Assembly: GCA_905250025.1 (NCBI GenBank)
Contig: CAJNOJ010000043.1
Span: 124,001 to 188,000, forward strand
Direction of reading: 5' to 3'
From: Adineta ricciae
Lineage: Eukaryota > Rotifera > Eurotatoria > Adinetida > Adinetidae
Length of the DNA stretch: 64,000 bases
Shown here: piece by piece, positions 28,816 to 44,224 of the stretch
Layout: every line of letters begins with the position of its first letter
Numbering within the stretch: the stretch's first letter is position 1
Translations under genes and position numbers: made by a program
The notes under the pieces: generated by a model
Told to the model about the DNA's origin: nothing
Database searches by the model: none
What the model saw: the letters and a program-made list of their open reading frames with translations, nothing else

Positions 28816-29363
28816 TGATCAAAGACAGATTAATCACCTAGTCATTGTGACTGATATGTTTCTGTTGTTTACAGTGATGTATTTTTAAAGCACGATTAAT
28901 ACTTTATACATATAATTGTTTGCTTTTTCTCTCCTTATGATTATCTATTCTTGTTGTTTTCTGGTATATCTAGTTATATATCTATCATATCCTATGCGAA
29001 AAACAAATGTATTTATTGTTTTGGGTATTTAGATCTGTCTGGTCGTGTCTAGTGATGGGATAAATAAACTTTCTTGGAAAATTGAATTGATTCATAACTA
29101 TGTAAACCACTGTCTAATTTTATTATCGTCGATGTCAGGCTACATATTTAAATAAATGAAATCCGCCGTGTCACGAACGGTTCCACACTGAAGTGGAAAA
29201 TAATAACAATCCGTACACGTGACTGGGCTAAGTGTTATTTGGAATAAAGAAAGAAGAATAAAATAAATTTCGTTCTTATCACTCTTATCACTTGATTTTG
29301 TCTTCACCTGCGAGAAAAAAAACATCGAGTTGCCATTTAAATTCCGTTTGCTGATCCGCAAAA
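28816..29363 (+). other. 3' flank of JIP3/4 and upstream of the UPF0317 gene
   Basis: No gene. A poly(A) signal, AATAAA, at 29063-29068 probably ends the JIP3/4 transcript. The region just before 29364 has no clear TATA box and no 3' splice site near the ATG. Confidence 0.45.
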
Positions 29364-30194
29364 ATGAGTAGTTTGAGCTATATTCGATACGAAAATCCCA
29401 TCGAACTGCGTCAGGCCATTCGTTCCGGCCAATTCACATCCACGACTAGTAGTCAATGTCCTCAGTATGTTCAAGCCAATATGGTCATTCTGCCAAAGAC
29501 TGTTTCCGATAAATTCTTGCAATTTTGTCAATCCAATCCACGAGCATGTCCTCTACTGGAAATGTTGCCAGCTGGAACGTATCAACCGAGAAAATTAGCC
29601 AAAACTGATGCTGACATACGTACGGATGTACCAAAGTATCGTGTTTACCAAAATGGAGAATTAGTTGAAGAAGTAGCTGATGTAAAAGAGCTTTGTAAGG
29701 AAGAGATGGTGACATTTCTTCTTGGTTGTTCGTTTTCATTTGAACATGCTTTGCAAAGCAACGGTATTCGTATTAAAAACGTCGATGAAAACAAAAATGT
29801 TGCGATGTATAAATGTTCCAAGATTCAATGTCCGGGACCGCTTGATAATGTTACATTAGTCGTTTCCATGCGACCTATACGAAATGATCAAGTTGAACTA
29901 GCAAAGGAAATCACGGGTGCGCCGCATTTTCAAAAAACACATGGAGCACCTTTGTATTGTGGATACAATTATGTGGAAGAGTTAGGTATTAATGAAGATT
30001 TAAATCAGGTGGATTTCGGTGAATCAGTTACGATCAATCAACAAACTGAAACACCATGTTTTTGGTATTGCGGTGTGACAGGAATCATGGCTGCCATTGA
30101 AATAAGTAAAACGGATAAGGTGACATGCATAACACATTCGCCGGGTTACATGTTTGTGTCGGATATTAGAGAAGACGAAGACATTCCACAGTAG
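29364..30194 (+). CDS. UPF0317/DUF1445 hydro-lyase (D-glutamate cyclase-related), intronless
   Basis: Single exon, 276 residues, the usual size of the bacterial YcsI/UPF0317 family (about 260-270). The match runs end to end: RQAIRSGQFTSTTS, YVQANMVILP, FLQFCQSNPRACPLLE, DIRTDVPKYRVYQNGELVEE, FLLGCSFSFEHAL, VVSMRPI, KTHGAPLYCG, VDFGESVTI, PCFWYCGVT, ITHSPGYMFV. Members are annotated as putative hydro-lyases. Vertebrate DGLUCY carries a related domain but is a longer, multi-exon mitochondrial protein. Here the domain stands alone, has no targeting sequence and no intron, among neighbours with up to 29 exons. Acquisition from bacteria, common in bdelloids, is the likely origin, though retroposition or descent from a DGLUCY-like gene is possible. 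The true substrate is unknown. Confidence 0.88.
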   Translation: MSSLSYIRYENPIELRQAIRSGQFTSTTSSQCPQYVQANMVILPKTVSDKFLQFCQSNPRACPLLEMLPAGTYQPRKLAKTDADIRTDVPKYRVYQNGELVEEVADVKELCKEEMVTFLLGCSFSFEHALQSNGIRIKNVDENKNVAMYKCSKIQCPGPLDNVTLVVSMRPIRNDQVELAKEITGAPHFQKTHGAPLYCGYNYVEELGINEDLNQVDFGESVTINQQTETPCFWYCGVTGIMAAIEISKTDKVTCITHSPGYMFVSDIREDEDIPQ

Positions 30195-30492
30195 AGTGCT
30201 TGACTGAAGTTTGTTTTTTTACTATTAAATTGAAGAGAGGTAATGAAGTTTTTCGTAATCATCCACGACTTTGTCTAAATTTGTGGTCGAATTTGATCTC
30301 CACGCTTACGTATACAAAACCATTGATTTCGACAGATACTCGTAAGAACATGAACCAGTTGAAGTTGAAATCTCTATGATACACAAATGTATATGTAAAA
30401 TGGGCTCTACAACAAAGAAATGAAATCTCACTTTGCTCAAAACTAACTCACGTCGTACAATGGGAACTGTTCAGTAAGCTAATTGTTGTACA

Positions 30493-31030
30493 TTACAATA
30501 TACTGCTATTGTAAATGAAACTGTAACAGTCGTTGGTAAAAGGCTCAGAAGTATAGATAGATAAAAGTAATTGAGAGAAAACGATATTGCCCGGTTCACA
30601 AGCCGTTCTATCAGTTCTATAGAAGATCGCATATGCTACTCCATGAAGAAGCCAAAGGCAAATAAAAGAAAGTAGTATCCGACGAGCAAAACGAACATTA
30701 CAAATATACTGTCGATATTGAGGATGTGAACAAGTGACAAAGAATTGGTCGACTGCTGCTAAACTCATATGCATGTAAATGTTGTCAAAACAGAAAATGG
30801 TAAAATATACCATCGGAGTTTACAGTAAAACATCGACATTCGAGCTACACATCGTAGGCAAAACCGGTGCTCATTATATAATACAGAAGGCCTGTACTCA
30901 GCTGTCCGATGCAGACAGCTGATGTCATGGTCAACAAGAAAGTACTGTGAATGTAGACATTCTGAATGAATATATACATCGGTTGATGTTTGTTCCTTAT
31001 ATATAGAAATTTTGTAAAAAAAGAATTCAT
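30493..31030 (-). pseudogene. Broken rhodopsin-like GPCR (bdelloid type)
   Basis: Reading the minus strand downward, receptor sequence continues through several frames. Second-helix-like sequence (CIGQLSTGLLYYIMSTGFAY) ends at a stop near 30860; SSNVDVLL lies in a second frame; CKLRWYILPFSVLTTFTCI, carrying the conserved helix-3 cysteine, is in a third and stops near 30765. MSLAAVDQFFVTC, the DRY-equivalent region, and the helix-4 segment ILLSFICLWLLHGVAYAIFY continue in another frame to a stop at 30493, before helix 5 is complete. The shifts are one or two bases and no GT...AG intron fits. No helices 6-7 and no clear start exist. I read this as a decayed receptor gene. It lies 1.1 kb from an intact GPCR on the opposite strand, but the two are not close copies. 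Confidence 0.75.
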
Positions 31031-32156
31031 TATTCCCGTTCACGCTTCGTAGTTGATACGCACGACTTCGTAAAGCGACCTTCACATTTGATTTTAACTA
31101 CATATGGTCCGAATGAGTATAAAGGTTTTCCAACTATTACATGAAAAATCATTCATGGATGCATAAAATGCAAAAACAATTAGCTATAGCTGGATGTTGA
31201 ACGAATATTTGAAGAATATATATGAACTCGCGCACTTTGTAGCGTGTTTAGCGTCTCATTGATAAGCAAATTCATGATCGCTGATTCCAGTTCATTTCTA
31301 TAGCATCATGAACTGTTTACTGGTGATAATGATTATATTTCGTTTATTTTTACATTCGAAATTGTACTATAAATATTGTGAGAGCATTATAGTGAAATCT
31401 GAATAGTACGTGGGAAATGATATTGCAATTAACATCACATATACTGCTGACAGGTTACAGTTCTTCGACTCTACCATAGATGTTTTACCTTGGAAGAAAG
31501 CTATCTACTTCAATAATTTACGATCATATATAGATCGATTTCACTGAACGTATTCGGACATCTTTCCAAACTAAATCCCAGTGCGACAAAAGAGATTGTT
31601 TGATCTCATCAAAATCTGTTATACTCCAATTAGATTTTATGCAATATACTTAAACCTTCAGCTATAATCTAATGAATCCAAACCTAAAATTAGCAGAGAA
31701 AAAATTTCATCGTCCCTTATCGCTTACAGCATGTAAAACTGACCTATGATCGATGGTTGATATGTGTTTAGCGCGAAATTTGGCAATTATACACACATAT
31801 GTGCTTTTTTTCTTTCCGAGTTTAGTTAAAGTGTAACTAGACTTTGTTTAGACTTGCGATCTGAGGTATCTATTCACTAGAGAGCGCAGAAGCGTTCTTA
31901 TGGCGTTCCTTGACAGTTCCCAAACAAGTCGACACGTCTGGTTGCGATAACGATGCCTTGTAAAAAGTAAAATAATGATGAAGATATCTTTGATCATATC
32001 AAAGAATCGGTGATAAAAAAAGATTGACTTTTTAGTTGTTTTATCACGTACGGTCTCCAATTAAAGCTTCTAGAATAAAAGACTTGTACTGCATTTCTGT
32101 CTCATCAATATCTCGCAGCAGTCGAAACTCAAAATCACAACGATTATACTCTTCGC
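31031..32156. other. Intergenic stretch upstream of the intact GPCR
   Basis: No recognised gene. It should contain the 5' remains of the broken receptor (nothing convincing for helix 1 was seen) and the promoter of the receptor starting at 32157. AT-rich, no clear repeats. Confidence 0.4.
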
Positions 32157-33164
32157 ATGTCGTCCTTCACTCAAATGATGATCGTTAAAACATTGAATCA
32201 AACATTTAGCGACACGACAATATCCAATGAATCATCATCTTCAACTTTGACAATCATTTTATCTCCGCAAACACGTTTCTGGATTTTTCTAGCTTTTGAA
32301 ATTCCAGCCGTTTTTTGTTCCATTTTTCTTCTCTACGGCCTATGTTCTGATCGAACACAAAGGAAAGCCCTGAACAATCATGTCATCATCGTTATTCTCG
32401 TCTTGTCATTCCTTATGCTCATTGTTGACTTTCCAAACTATCTATCAGTTCTTTATTCTGGTTCGGTGTTAATCAAATCACCTGTGAACTGTTCTATTTG
32501 GTTATTCGTTGACATTGCGTGTTTCTACGGCATCGGTATACTGATGGCGTGGGCATCGATTGAAAGGCATATTCTAGTTTTTCATAATCAATGGCTTATC
32601 AGTAGAAAGAATCGCATCTTGCTTCATTATTTGCCAATTGTTGCCGTCATTTTGTACCTGTGCACTTTCTATACCATTCTGATATTCTTTGCACCGTGCC
32701 AGAATGTATTTTACTATGACCAGTTTGTATGTTCAGGTGCATGCGCTTATCAATTTGGAACGATTGGTTTGACAGATGGATTTCTTAATGGCGTTGTTCC
32801 ATGTTTTCTAATCATGATATTTAACATTCTATTGCTCTGTCGCGTCATTAAACAAAAACAACATCTTCAACAACGGATTGATTGGCGTAAGTATCGAAGG
32901 ATGATTATACAGATGGGCTCCTGTACAGGACTCTTTCTTTTCTTCGATATACCGCTAATGAGTATCTATATGGCTCAAGCGATCGGTTTGTCATATGGCG
33001 CCACGGGTCAGTTCGAAATGTTCGTTTACTTTTTGTCATATTTTATTATCCTATGCATGCCTTTTGTATGTCTTGTATCTTCGCCTGAGATCTGCAAAAA
33101 GTTGAAGAAAGTGATCCAGCCACAACACTTCAATAACACCATTACTGCACAGCGCATGACGTAG
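32157..33164 (+). CDS. Rhodopsin-like G-protein-coupled receptor, intronless
   Basis: 335 residues in one exon with seven hydrophobic segments, starting with FWIFLAFEIPAVFCSIFLLYG. The extracellular N-terminus carries several N-glycosylation sequons (for example NQT and NES). Helix 3 ends with SIERH in place of the DRY motif (Arg kept). Cysteines are present at the helix 3 start (NCSIW) and in the second extracellular loop (FVCSGAC). Helix 7 reads FLSYFIILCMPFVCLVSSP, without a standard NPxxY. The cytoplasmic tail is short and basic. It resembles the large orphan, peptide-receptor-like families of bdelloid rotifers. The ligand is unknown. Lack of introns suggests expansion by retrocopy or an intron-poor family. 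Confidence 0.85.
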   Translation: MSSFTQMMIVKTLNQTFSDTTISNESSSSTLTIILSPQTRFWIFLAFEIPAVFCSIFLLYGLCSDRTQRKALNNHVIIVILVLSFLMLIVDFPNYLSVLYSGSVLIKSPVNCSIWLFVDIACFYGIGILMAWASIERHILVFHNQWLISRKNRILLHYLPIVAVILYLCTFYTILIFFAPCQNVFYYDQFVCSGACAYQFGTIGLTDGFLNGVVPCFLIMIFNILLLCRVIKQKQHLQQRIDWRKYRRMIIQMGSCTGLFLFFDIPLMSIYMAQAIGLSYGATGQFEMFVYFLSYFIILCMPFVCLVSSPEICKKLKKVIQPQHFNNTITAQRMT

Positions 33165-33490
33165 AACATGATGCGATTATTGTAATGTATATTGTACACT
33201 GTAATTTGTGTTTGAAAGTGAATTAAATATATATATATACATGTTTTGGATGTGATTTTGCACTTAAATGAAGAAGCTTATTCACTGGTCAGTTGTATTC
33301 TAGTGCCATCTATCTATGCGAATGATGATTGATCGTGTGTGACTTTCATTACTTCTTTCGAAAGAAAGTTCTTGTCGCTTTCCTCATTCAATATTAACAA
33401 ATCTTCAGTCATATTTTCAAAAATCCAAATCGATTTCAAATTTTGATTAACAATCTTTCTAGATCGCATCGCTGATTTACATACAATATT
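33165..33490. other. GPCR 3' flank and DDX46 upstream region
   Basis: It starts with the receptor 3' UTR, including a short TA repeat near 33230. Just before DDX46 a 3' splice site (tctttctag) ends at 33461, 29 bases before the ATG, suggesting a spliced or trans-spliced leader. No gene. Confidence 0.4.
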
Positions 33491-38371
<4,881 letters not shown>

Positions 38372-38930
38372 AATTACATTTTGTTCTTTCTTTCTCTGTT
38401 CGTCGATGTTTTGTAAAATCCAATTTGTCTTTTCCTCTATGATTTGTCTATATCTTGTCTATTCGTGATCGGGACGATTATATCGATGAAACATGATCAT
38501 CATGAAATAAAGTATCAACTAGAAACAATCGCTAACATAATAATTTATCCTTAAAACCACATATATAAGACGGAATTTCTTCGTGCCTAGTGGCGCCACC
38601 TACTGATAGACAACAACATTTATTATAAAAAGAATTTCAATATATATTATTTTGCTCTTTTTTCGGTTTCATGCGCATATTGCATTGAAAGCATTGTTTT
38701 AGTAATTTCGTTCGAATTTTACCATTTGTTGTAAAACGATCAATGGGAAGAGAGAGAGTTCACGCTTGTTCTATTTATTTATTTGTTTCTTTTCTCTTTC
38801 CTTCCAGCCCTCTTGCTCTATTGCGCATAAGACAAAACGCGAAAGAGAAAAGAAGAGAGAGATTGTTTAAACCAGGTGAATTTTGCTGAGAACAAAAAAC
38901 ACAACTTCAGATATCTACATCCAGACCAAG
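38372..38930. other. DDX46 3' flank and PDCD4 upstream region
   Basis: AATAAA near 38505 probably ends DDX46. The rest should be promoter and 5' UTR of PDCD4. A 3' splice site (aacttcag) ends at 38910, 20 bases before the PDCD4 ATG. No gene. Confidence 0.4.
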
Positions 38931-40549
38931 ATGTCAACGAGCGCCGCCGAGAAAGCCGAAGTTGATGCACTTATTGCTCAATTAAGTTCCTCGCAAGATC
39001 ATGAGAGAAAAACTTCAGTAAATATGAGTAGTAGCCCGGATGCTTCTACATCATCGTCTGAACGCAAACGTGTCTATATTCGTCAAAATTCAGGATCAAA
39101 TTCAAGCAATCATTTCTCTGGCTCGCCAACGGATGCACACAAACACTTGTTACAGAAAAATGCAAAACTTTCGAAGAAGAATGATCGTAAATCTCGACAA
39201 GGTTCGTTTTAAAAATGACATCAAAACTTCTTCATCGTTACTATTCACTTGATCGTATTTTTTTTTAGGAAAAGGTCGTGGTTTAGCTAAGAAAGGCGGC
39301 GGTGGTGGAAACTACACATGGGGTACCATGGGCTCGGAATTTCTCGATGAATACGCCGAAGATTTCGATGAAGATGATCTTGATGATTTGCAATACAATG
39401 AAGCGAAGGAGAAATATCTCACGCAAACTGCACAGAGCCAATTGAAGCCAATCGAAAACTTCGATAAAGATATCAAACCAATAATTGACGAGTATTTTGT
39501 CAATGGTGATGCGAATGATGTCGTGCAATCATTACGTAAATTTGATTTGCGAGAACATGGCGATGGAGAATTGCTTGCGTACATAGTCACAATAGCATTA
39601 GAAAAATCGAATGTTCACAAAGAATTAATATCACGTCTTTTACATGATCTTAATGGCGTCATGTTTCGCGCTAATGATTATATCAATTGTTTCAATACAC
39701 TGCTGACAACATTGAATGACTTGTCACTTGATAATCCTGAATGTTCAACTGACATTGGTAAAATACTCACGATTTGCTTTGTGTATTTTCAGTTGATTTG
39801 ATTTTATTTTAAAGGCAAATTTATTGCTCGTTCAATAGCTGATAAATGTATTGATAACACGAATGGCAAATATTTTGCTCGTTACAAAGGCAATGTCAAA
39901 TGCACTAAGATGCAAGCTGCTCTTGATAAAGCTGAGACACTTGTTTCAATGGGCGACTTCTATTTTCTTAATAATGTTTGGGGTGCCCGGTCAAGTAGGT
40001 TTTAACACCGAGAGAAGGCAAATCAGCGAATGTGTCCTTGTATTTTAGGTGGCTTTCGACCTGTGAGAGAATTAGCTGATAAAATGAATTTGATTATTCA
40101 TGAATACTATGACAGTGGTGATGGTAGTGAAACGATTCGTTGTTTGAAAGAATTGAATGTGCCACATTTTTTTCATGAGTTCATCTACAAATTAATTGAT
40201 TTCTGCTTAGAAAAAAATACAGAACGGTTAGTGGAATTGGCATTTTTTCTTTTTTATCAAAATTCACTGCGTACATTTTAGTGCCCAACAATTAACTATC
40301 GAGTTACTTGAAACATTGACCAAGACGGCAATCATTACCTATGATCAATTGAAAACTGGCATGTTTCGTTTATTTGATGATATGGAAGACATTCAGTTAG
40401 ATGTTCCGAATGTTTACGAACAACTACAAGCACTTACCAAACAATTAGAAGAGAACAAAGTCCTCAATCAGGATATCATATCCAATATTCCTCAAAAGGG
40501 ACGCAAACGCCTAACAAGTGGCGATGACAATTCCAAGCAAATCAAATGA
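38931..40549 (+). CDS. PDCD4: Programmed cell death protein 4, two MA3 domains
   Basis: Translation repressor that binds eIF4A through two MA3 domains and competes with eIF4G. Exons: 38931-39201, 39269-39757, 39815-39994, 40049-40226, 40282-40549; 461 residues (human 469). The N-terminal third is Ser/Lys-rich, with a KGRGLAKKGGGGGNYTWGT block like the human GKGVWGT region. First MA3: KDIKPIIDEYFVNGDANDV through KFIARSIADKCI. The linker VWGARS matches the human VWGSGGG. Second MA3: MNLIIHEYYDSGDGSETIRC, CLKELNVPHFFHEFIYK, then the tail KGRKRLTSGDD like human RGRKRFVSEGD. The inhibitory phosphodegron region of vertebrates is not clearly conserved. Gene identity is secure. Confidence 0.95.
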
Positions 40550-41832
40550 ATTCGAAAGGCACGATTTTTGACTAAAACAAACTTTGAAGAAAAAAACCCA
40601 TTCAATTCACTATTCAACCTTTCTATTTCGCCTCTGTAAATCTACCTCCATCTTACTACACAGTGATTTTCTTTGTACATGGTACTATTATCGAAAAACG
40701 ACAGCAACACGCAATAGACAACTTAGAAGTTCATTTGATTTTGTCTCCTTGTACATATGCATATATTATTCTGTTCTTTTCTCTTCTTGTCAAAACTAAT
40801 TCGGAGAACGAGTATCCATTTTACTGTTTTATTCATATAATAAACTATAGTTTATTTAGTCTACTTCCTGTTTCTTTTCATGCAAAATTGCCCATGCGGC
40901 ATTCTTCTCAGAGCGAGCGTATCGTTCGATTTGAGAAAAATTGCCTTTTTCTTTTCTCATCATAATAGCCTTGTTTTATTTTCAGATGAAATCTCGATCA
41001 GTAGATCTGTTCTATGTCTTTGATGTTTATTTTGAAGTCATAATAAATAATTCATCAACACGATTTTAGATGGAAAGGAGTCTTATTTATACCACAGACT
41101 GGAGTGCGTACTTGAATAATCAGTTTTCTATTTGTTTTACTCTTGAGAAGCTTTACAAAGACATGATTTCGTTTTTCTTCCTTGCATGGATATTAAATTC
41201 ACGAATATGATCAAATTATACTACCCGAAGTAAAATCGAATCATTCAAATATTTGATTTCCTACTGATTCAGACAAGGTTAGACGAGAAAAATGATGTCG
41301 GATCGTAAAGTGAAGTAAATCTTATTTGACTGCAGCATAGATAAGCCTCGCAACGTCTTTTTCAGGTTCTGCAACACATTCGTTGACTTCATTAAACGAC
41401 GAGTGAGGTGTAATTGAGAGTATTTAGTCGTTTTATCAATAGAGAAAGAGAGACAATCTGTTTGACAACAGTCTGTACTACAAAAAGAAACCGAAAGGCA
41501 CATAGACAAATAAACGAACCAATACGCGCATGTCATTTCGTCTAGTTCTATACATTTAATAGCGTCAGAATGAGAAGTACGCAAACAAATGCACTTCTTT
41601 TCATTTGACTCTTTGTTATTATTTTTCTTCATAACATTCCGATTGAACTTACCTTAGAGTGTCTTCTGTCTGAATGTTACAATTGAGAAGTGAAAGTATG
41701 CGTTTACTCGGATACGTTCAATGATAGATATGATTGCATTCTCTCAGTTTCGAAGGAGAATTGTGAACGAAAGAATCTTTATTTTGTCTTCTCTAGATTA
41801 TGTAATTTATTTTATTGTAAATTTTCTCAACT
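40550..41832. other. PDCD4 3' flank and upstream of the taperin-like gene
   Basis: About 1.3 kb without a recognised gene. The open frame on the minus strand at 41279-41632 (117 codons, starting MKKNNNKES) has no domain and sits in AT-rich DNA. A 3' splice site (cttctctag) ends near 41799, upstream of the next ATG. Confidence 0.45.
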
Positions 41833-44038
41833 ATGTCCGTCCTTGTGCCATCCATTCCATCATCGACAAATACTCCTCATCATTATTTTTCTAACGGAAA
41901 TTCGAATCAAACAACGAAATCGTTGCCATTCAAGACGCGTTCTACATTGAAATTAACGAATGAAAATGAGAATGATCATGTTCCATTCGGTGTTGTTAGT
42001 TCCATGAAACAGCGTTTACTTGATAAAGTAAACGAATCGCTATTAGCAACTCATCATTCCACATTGGTACGTCATTCCTTATCGAAAACATCTGCACGTC
42101 TGTCTTCGAACGAAAACTTGTTACAAACAAAATCAGCCATATCACCATTGAAACATTCCACACGTTTATCGCGTAGTCAAGATAGTTTGCTAAACAATAA
42201 CAATAATAATATCGAAGCATTTACATCCTATTTACAACCAAAACAAGAAGTAGTTATTGTCGATGCTGACATATCAAACGAAGAAAACATTTCCAACCAT
42301 CGACATTCATATACGGAATTACATGTTGATGAAGTACCAAAGCCTGGTAGGTTGTCTCTTTGATAGACATGTCATCGTTCATTTTCCTTCGATTAGGTAC
42401 GGTAACAACTGTAAAGAATATGTTTGAACGACAAATTCGTTTAAGTCGATTTGATAGTGATAAACTGTCGAATGCAACATCACGTAACACGAATAGCCAA
42501 CACCACCGAGACGTCTTAAGTCCAAATCGTTCACGTAGTATTTCTCCAAATGATATGGCTTTACGACAACGTCGAGCAGGGCTTGCACCGCCAACGTTAT
42601 CCTTACCTGTTGCTACGCCATACCCTGACCTTGTTACATCTCATACGCCACCGATTCCGTCTCAAATTGAAGTTAATAAAAGTGCTACAGAACAAACAAT
42701 CAATGAGAATAAAAAGAAAGATGCTCTCTCGAATGAAACCACAAGTATGAAATCAGATCCTAATCTCTTACTCTCGACGAATTCAATATCAAATACTTCT
42801 GATTACAAGCCATTAGATTTCAAGAGTCGTCTAGCGTTGTTTAATCAAACGACAACAAATACGAAAAGACCAGCACCTCCACCACCGAATTTTCTCACAA
42901 AACCAGTCGTTCATCATCATAATCAACATTTGGAAAAAGCTGATCATCCATCAGCGGATGAAGCTATCCATACCTTGGTAAACACATCAAAAGCAGTAAC
43001 ATTTTTTGGTGGGACTAAATTGAATGAAGCTAACAAATCAAGCCTACCAGCATCTGTCGTGCCTCCACCAGTACTCGTGACGATTGTTAAAGAAGAACAG
43101 TCAAGTGTTGATTTGCCGTATGTTCCAGATATTATTGGTGGATACGTCAAATTAAACAAATCATCTCTTTCCTCTGGAATCAAAAAAGTACGTAAACGAA
43201 TACTGCCGTGCGACATATATGCTATCGATCATTCAATTTAGGAAGCTCGAGTTCAATTTATGGATAATGTCCATACATTTGAATACCCATCGTTTAATAT
43301 TATCATGGCAGAATTTAGTACTAGTGCATCAGATAATGAAGATGAATATGATGAAGACGAAGAAAAGGGCATCAAAATTGTTCCTATGGGCGAAAATATA
43401 GCTGATCAAATCGATGATATGAACGATGATGAACTCGACCAATTAGCACGTATTAATGCGGAATTTAATACGACTAATTCAGCTGACAAAGCGTTACAAC
43501 CAAAGGGTAGCGGTTCTTATCTGTTTTTTTTTCTTTCTCCAGACATGTCATCTGGCACTTCAGTTTGGTTCGCATGAAGCACTGTTCTTTTCTCTCCTTC
43601 GAGAATTTTCCTCGTTCTTTACGTTCTCTTAGTTTCCGTTCGATCCTTCTCATTTGTCATAAACAACATCAGACGTCATCATGGCAAATAGTTAATGCGG
43701 CGCAAGCCAAGAGAGAGAAAAGCGATTTCAAAGAGTAATTTTTCACCAAGCATAGAAATTCCTCATAGGACGCGAATTCTTAAAAAGTAAGTTTGTCATG
43801 ATCGTTCTTTTCTTCTCTAGGCACGTTGCACACGTTTCGTCCAACTCATCTCGATCAATATGAACTAGGTAGCCAGCATGATTCGTTCCCGTACTCGACG
43901 TCGTCAGATATATTTTCTCGTGAAAATTATTTCAACTTTGCAGATCATTCCTCATTCAAACAAACGAAATCACCATTCGAAGTGACAAATAACATTCAGT
44001 GGAGCACAATGTCAACGACTACGGATTTACTTTTCTGA
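41833..44038 (+). CDS. Taperin/phostensin-like protein phosphatase 1 regulator
   Basis: Exons: 41833-42346, 42397-43187, 43242-43506, 43821-44038; 595 residues. Most of it is Ser/Asn/Thr-rich and disordered. Two blocks identify the family: KAVTFFGGTKLNE, and RVQFMDNVHTFEYPS followed by an acidic stretch (DNEDEYDEDEE). In taperin and phostensin the equivalent FxxF/FEYPS segment carries the RVxF PP1-docking motif, here RVQF. A proline run (APPPPNF) precedes it. Vertebrate relatives bind actin ends and target PP1 to actin-rich protrusions. The last exon could be alternative, since the frame reads on from 43506 for 23 codons. Stop to TTLL12 ATG is only 186 bp. Confidence 0.78.
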
Positions 44039-44224
44039 TTCTCATGTGCGTGTGTTCTTCTTTCGTGCGTGCGTTCGTTGTTGTTGTAATTAATCATTTT
44101 CAATTAATGGAATTTAGACAGAATGTCAGTTAATCTTTACGCTTCTTTTTATAAAAATTCTTTCATCAATGCAAATCGTCAAATTTGTTACTTGTCAGAA
44201 TAAGGCTTGTTCTAGATCGTAAAC

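Noticed and set aside
41279-41632. 117-codon open frame on the minus strand, beginning MKKNNNKES
   Set aside because: ATG is present, but no homology, low-complexity start and no supporting splice or promoter signals.
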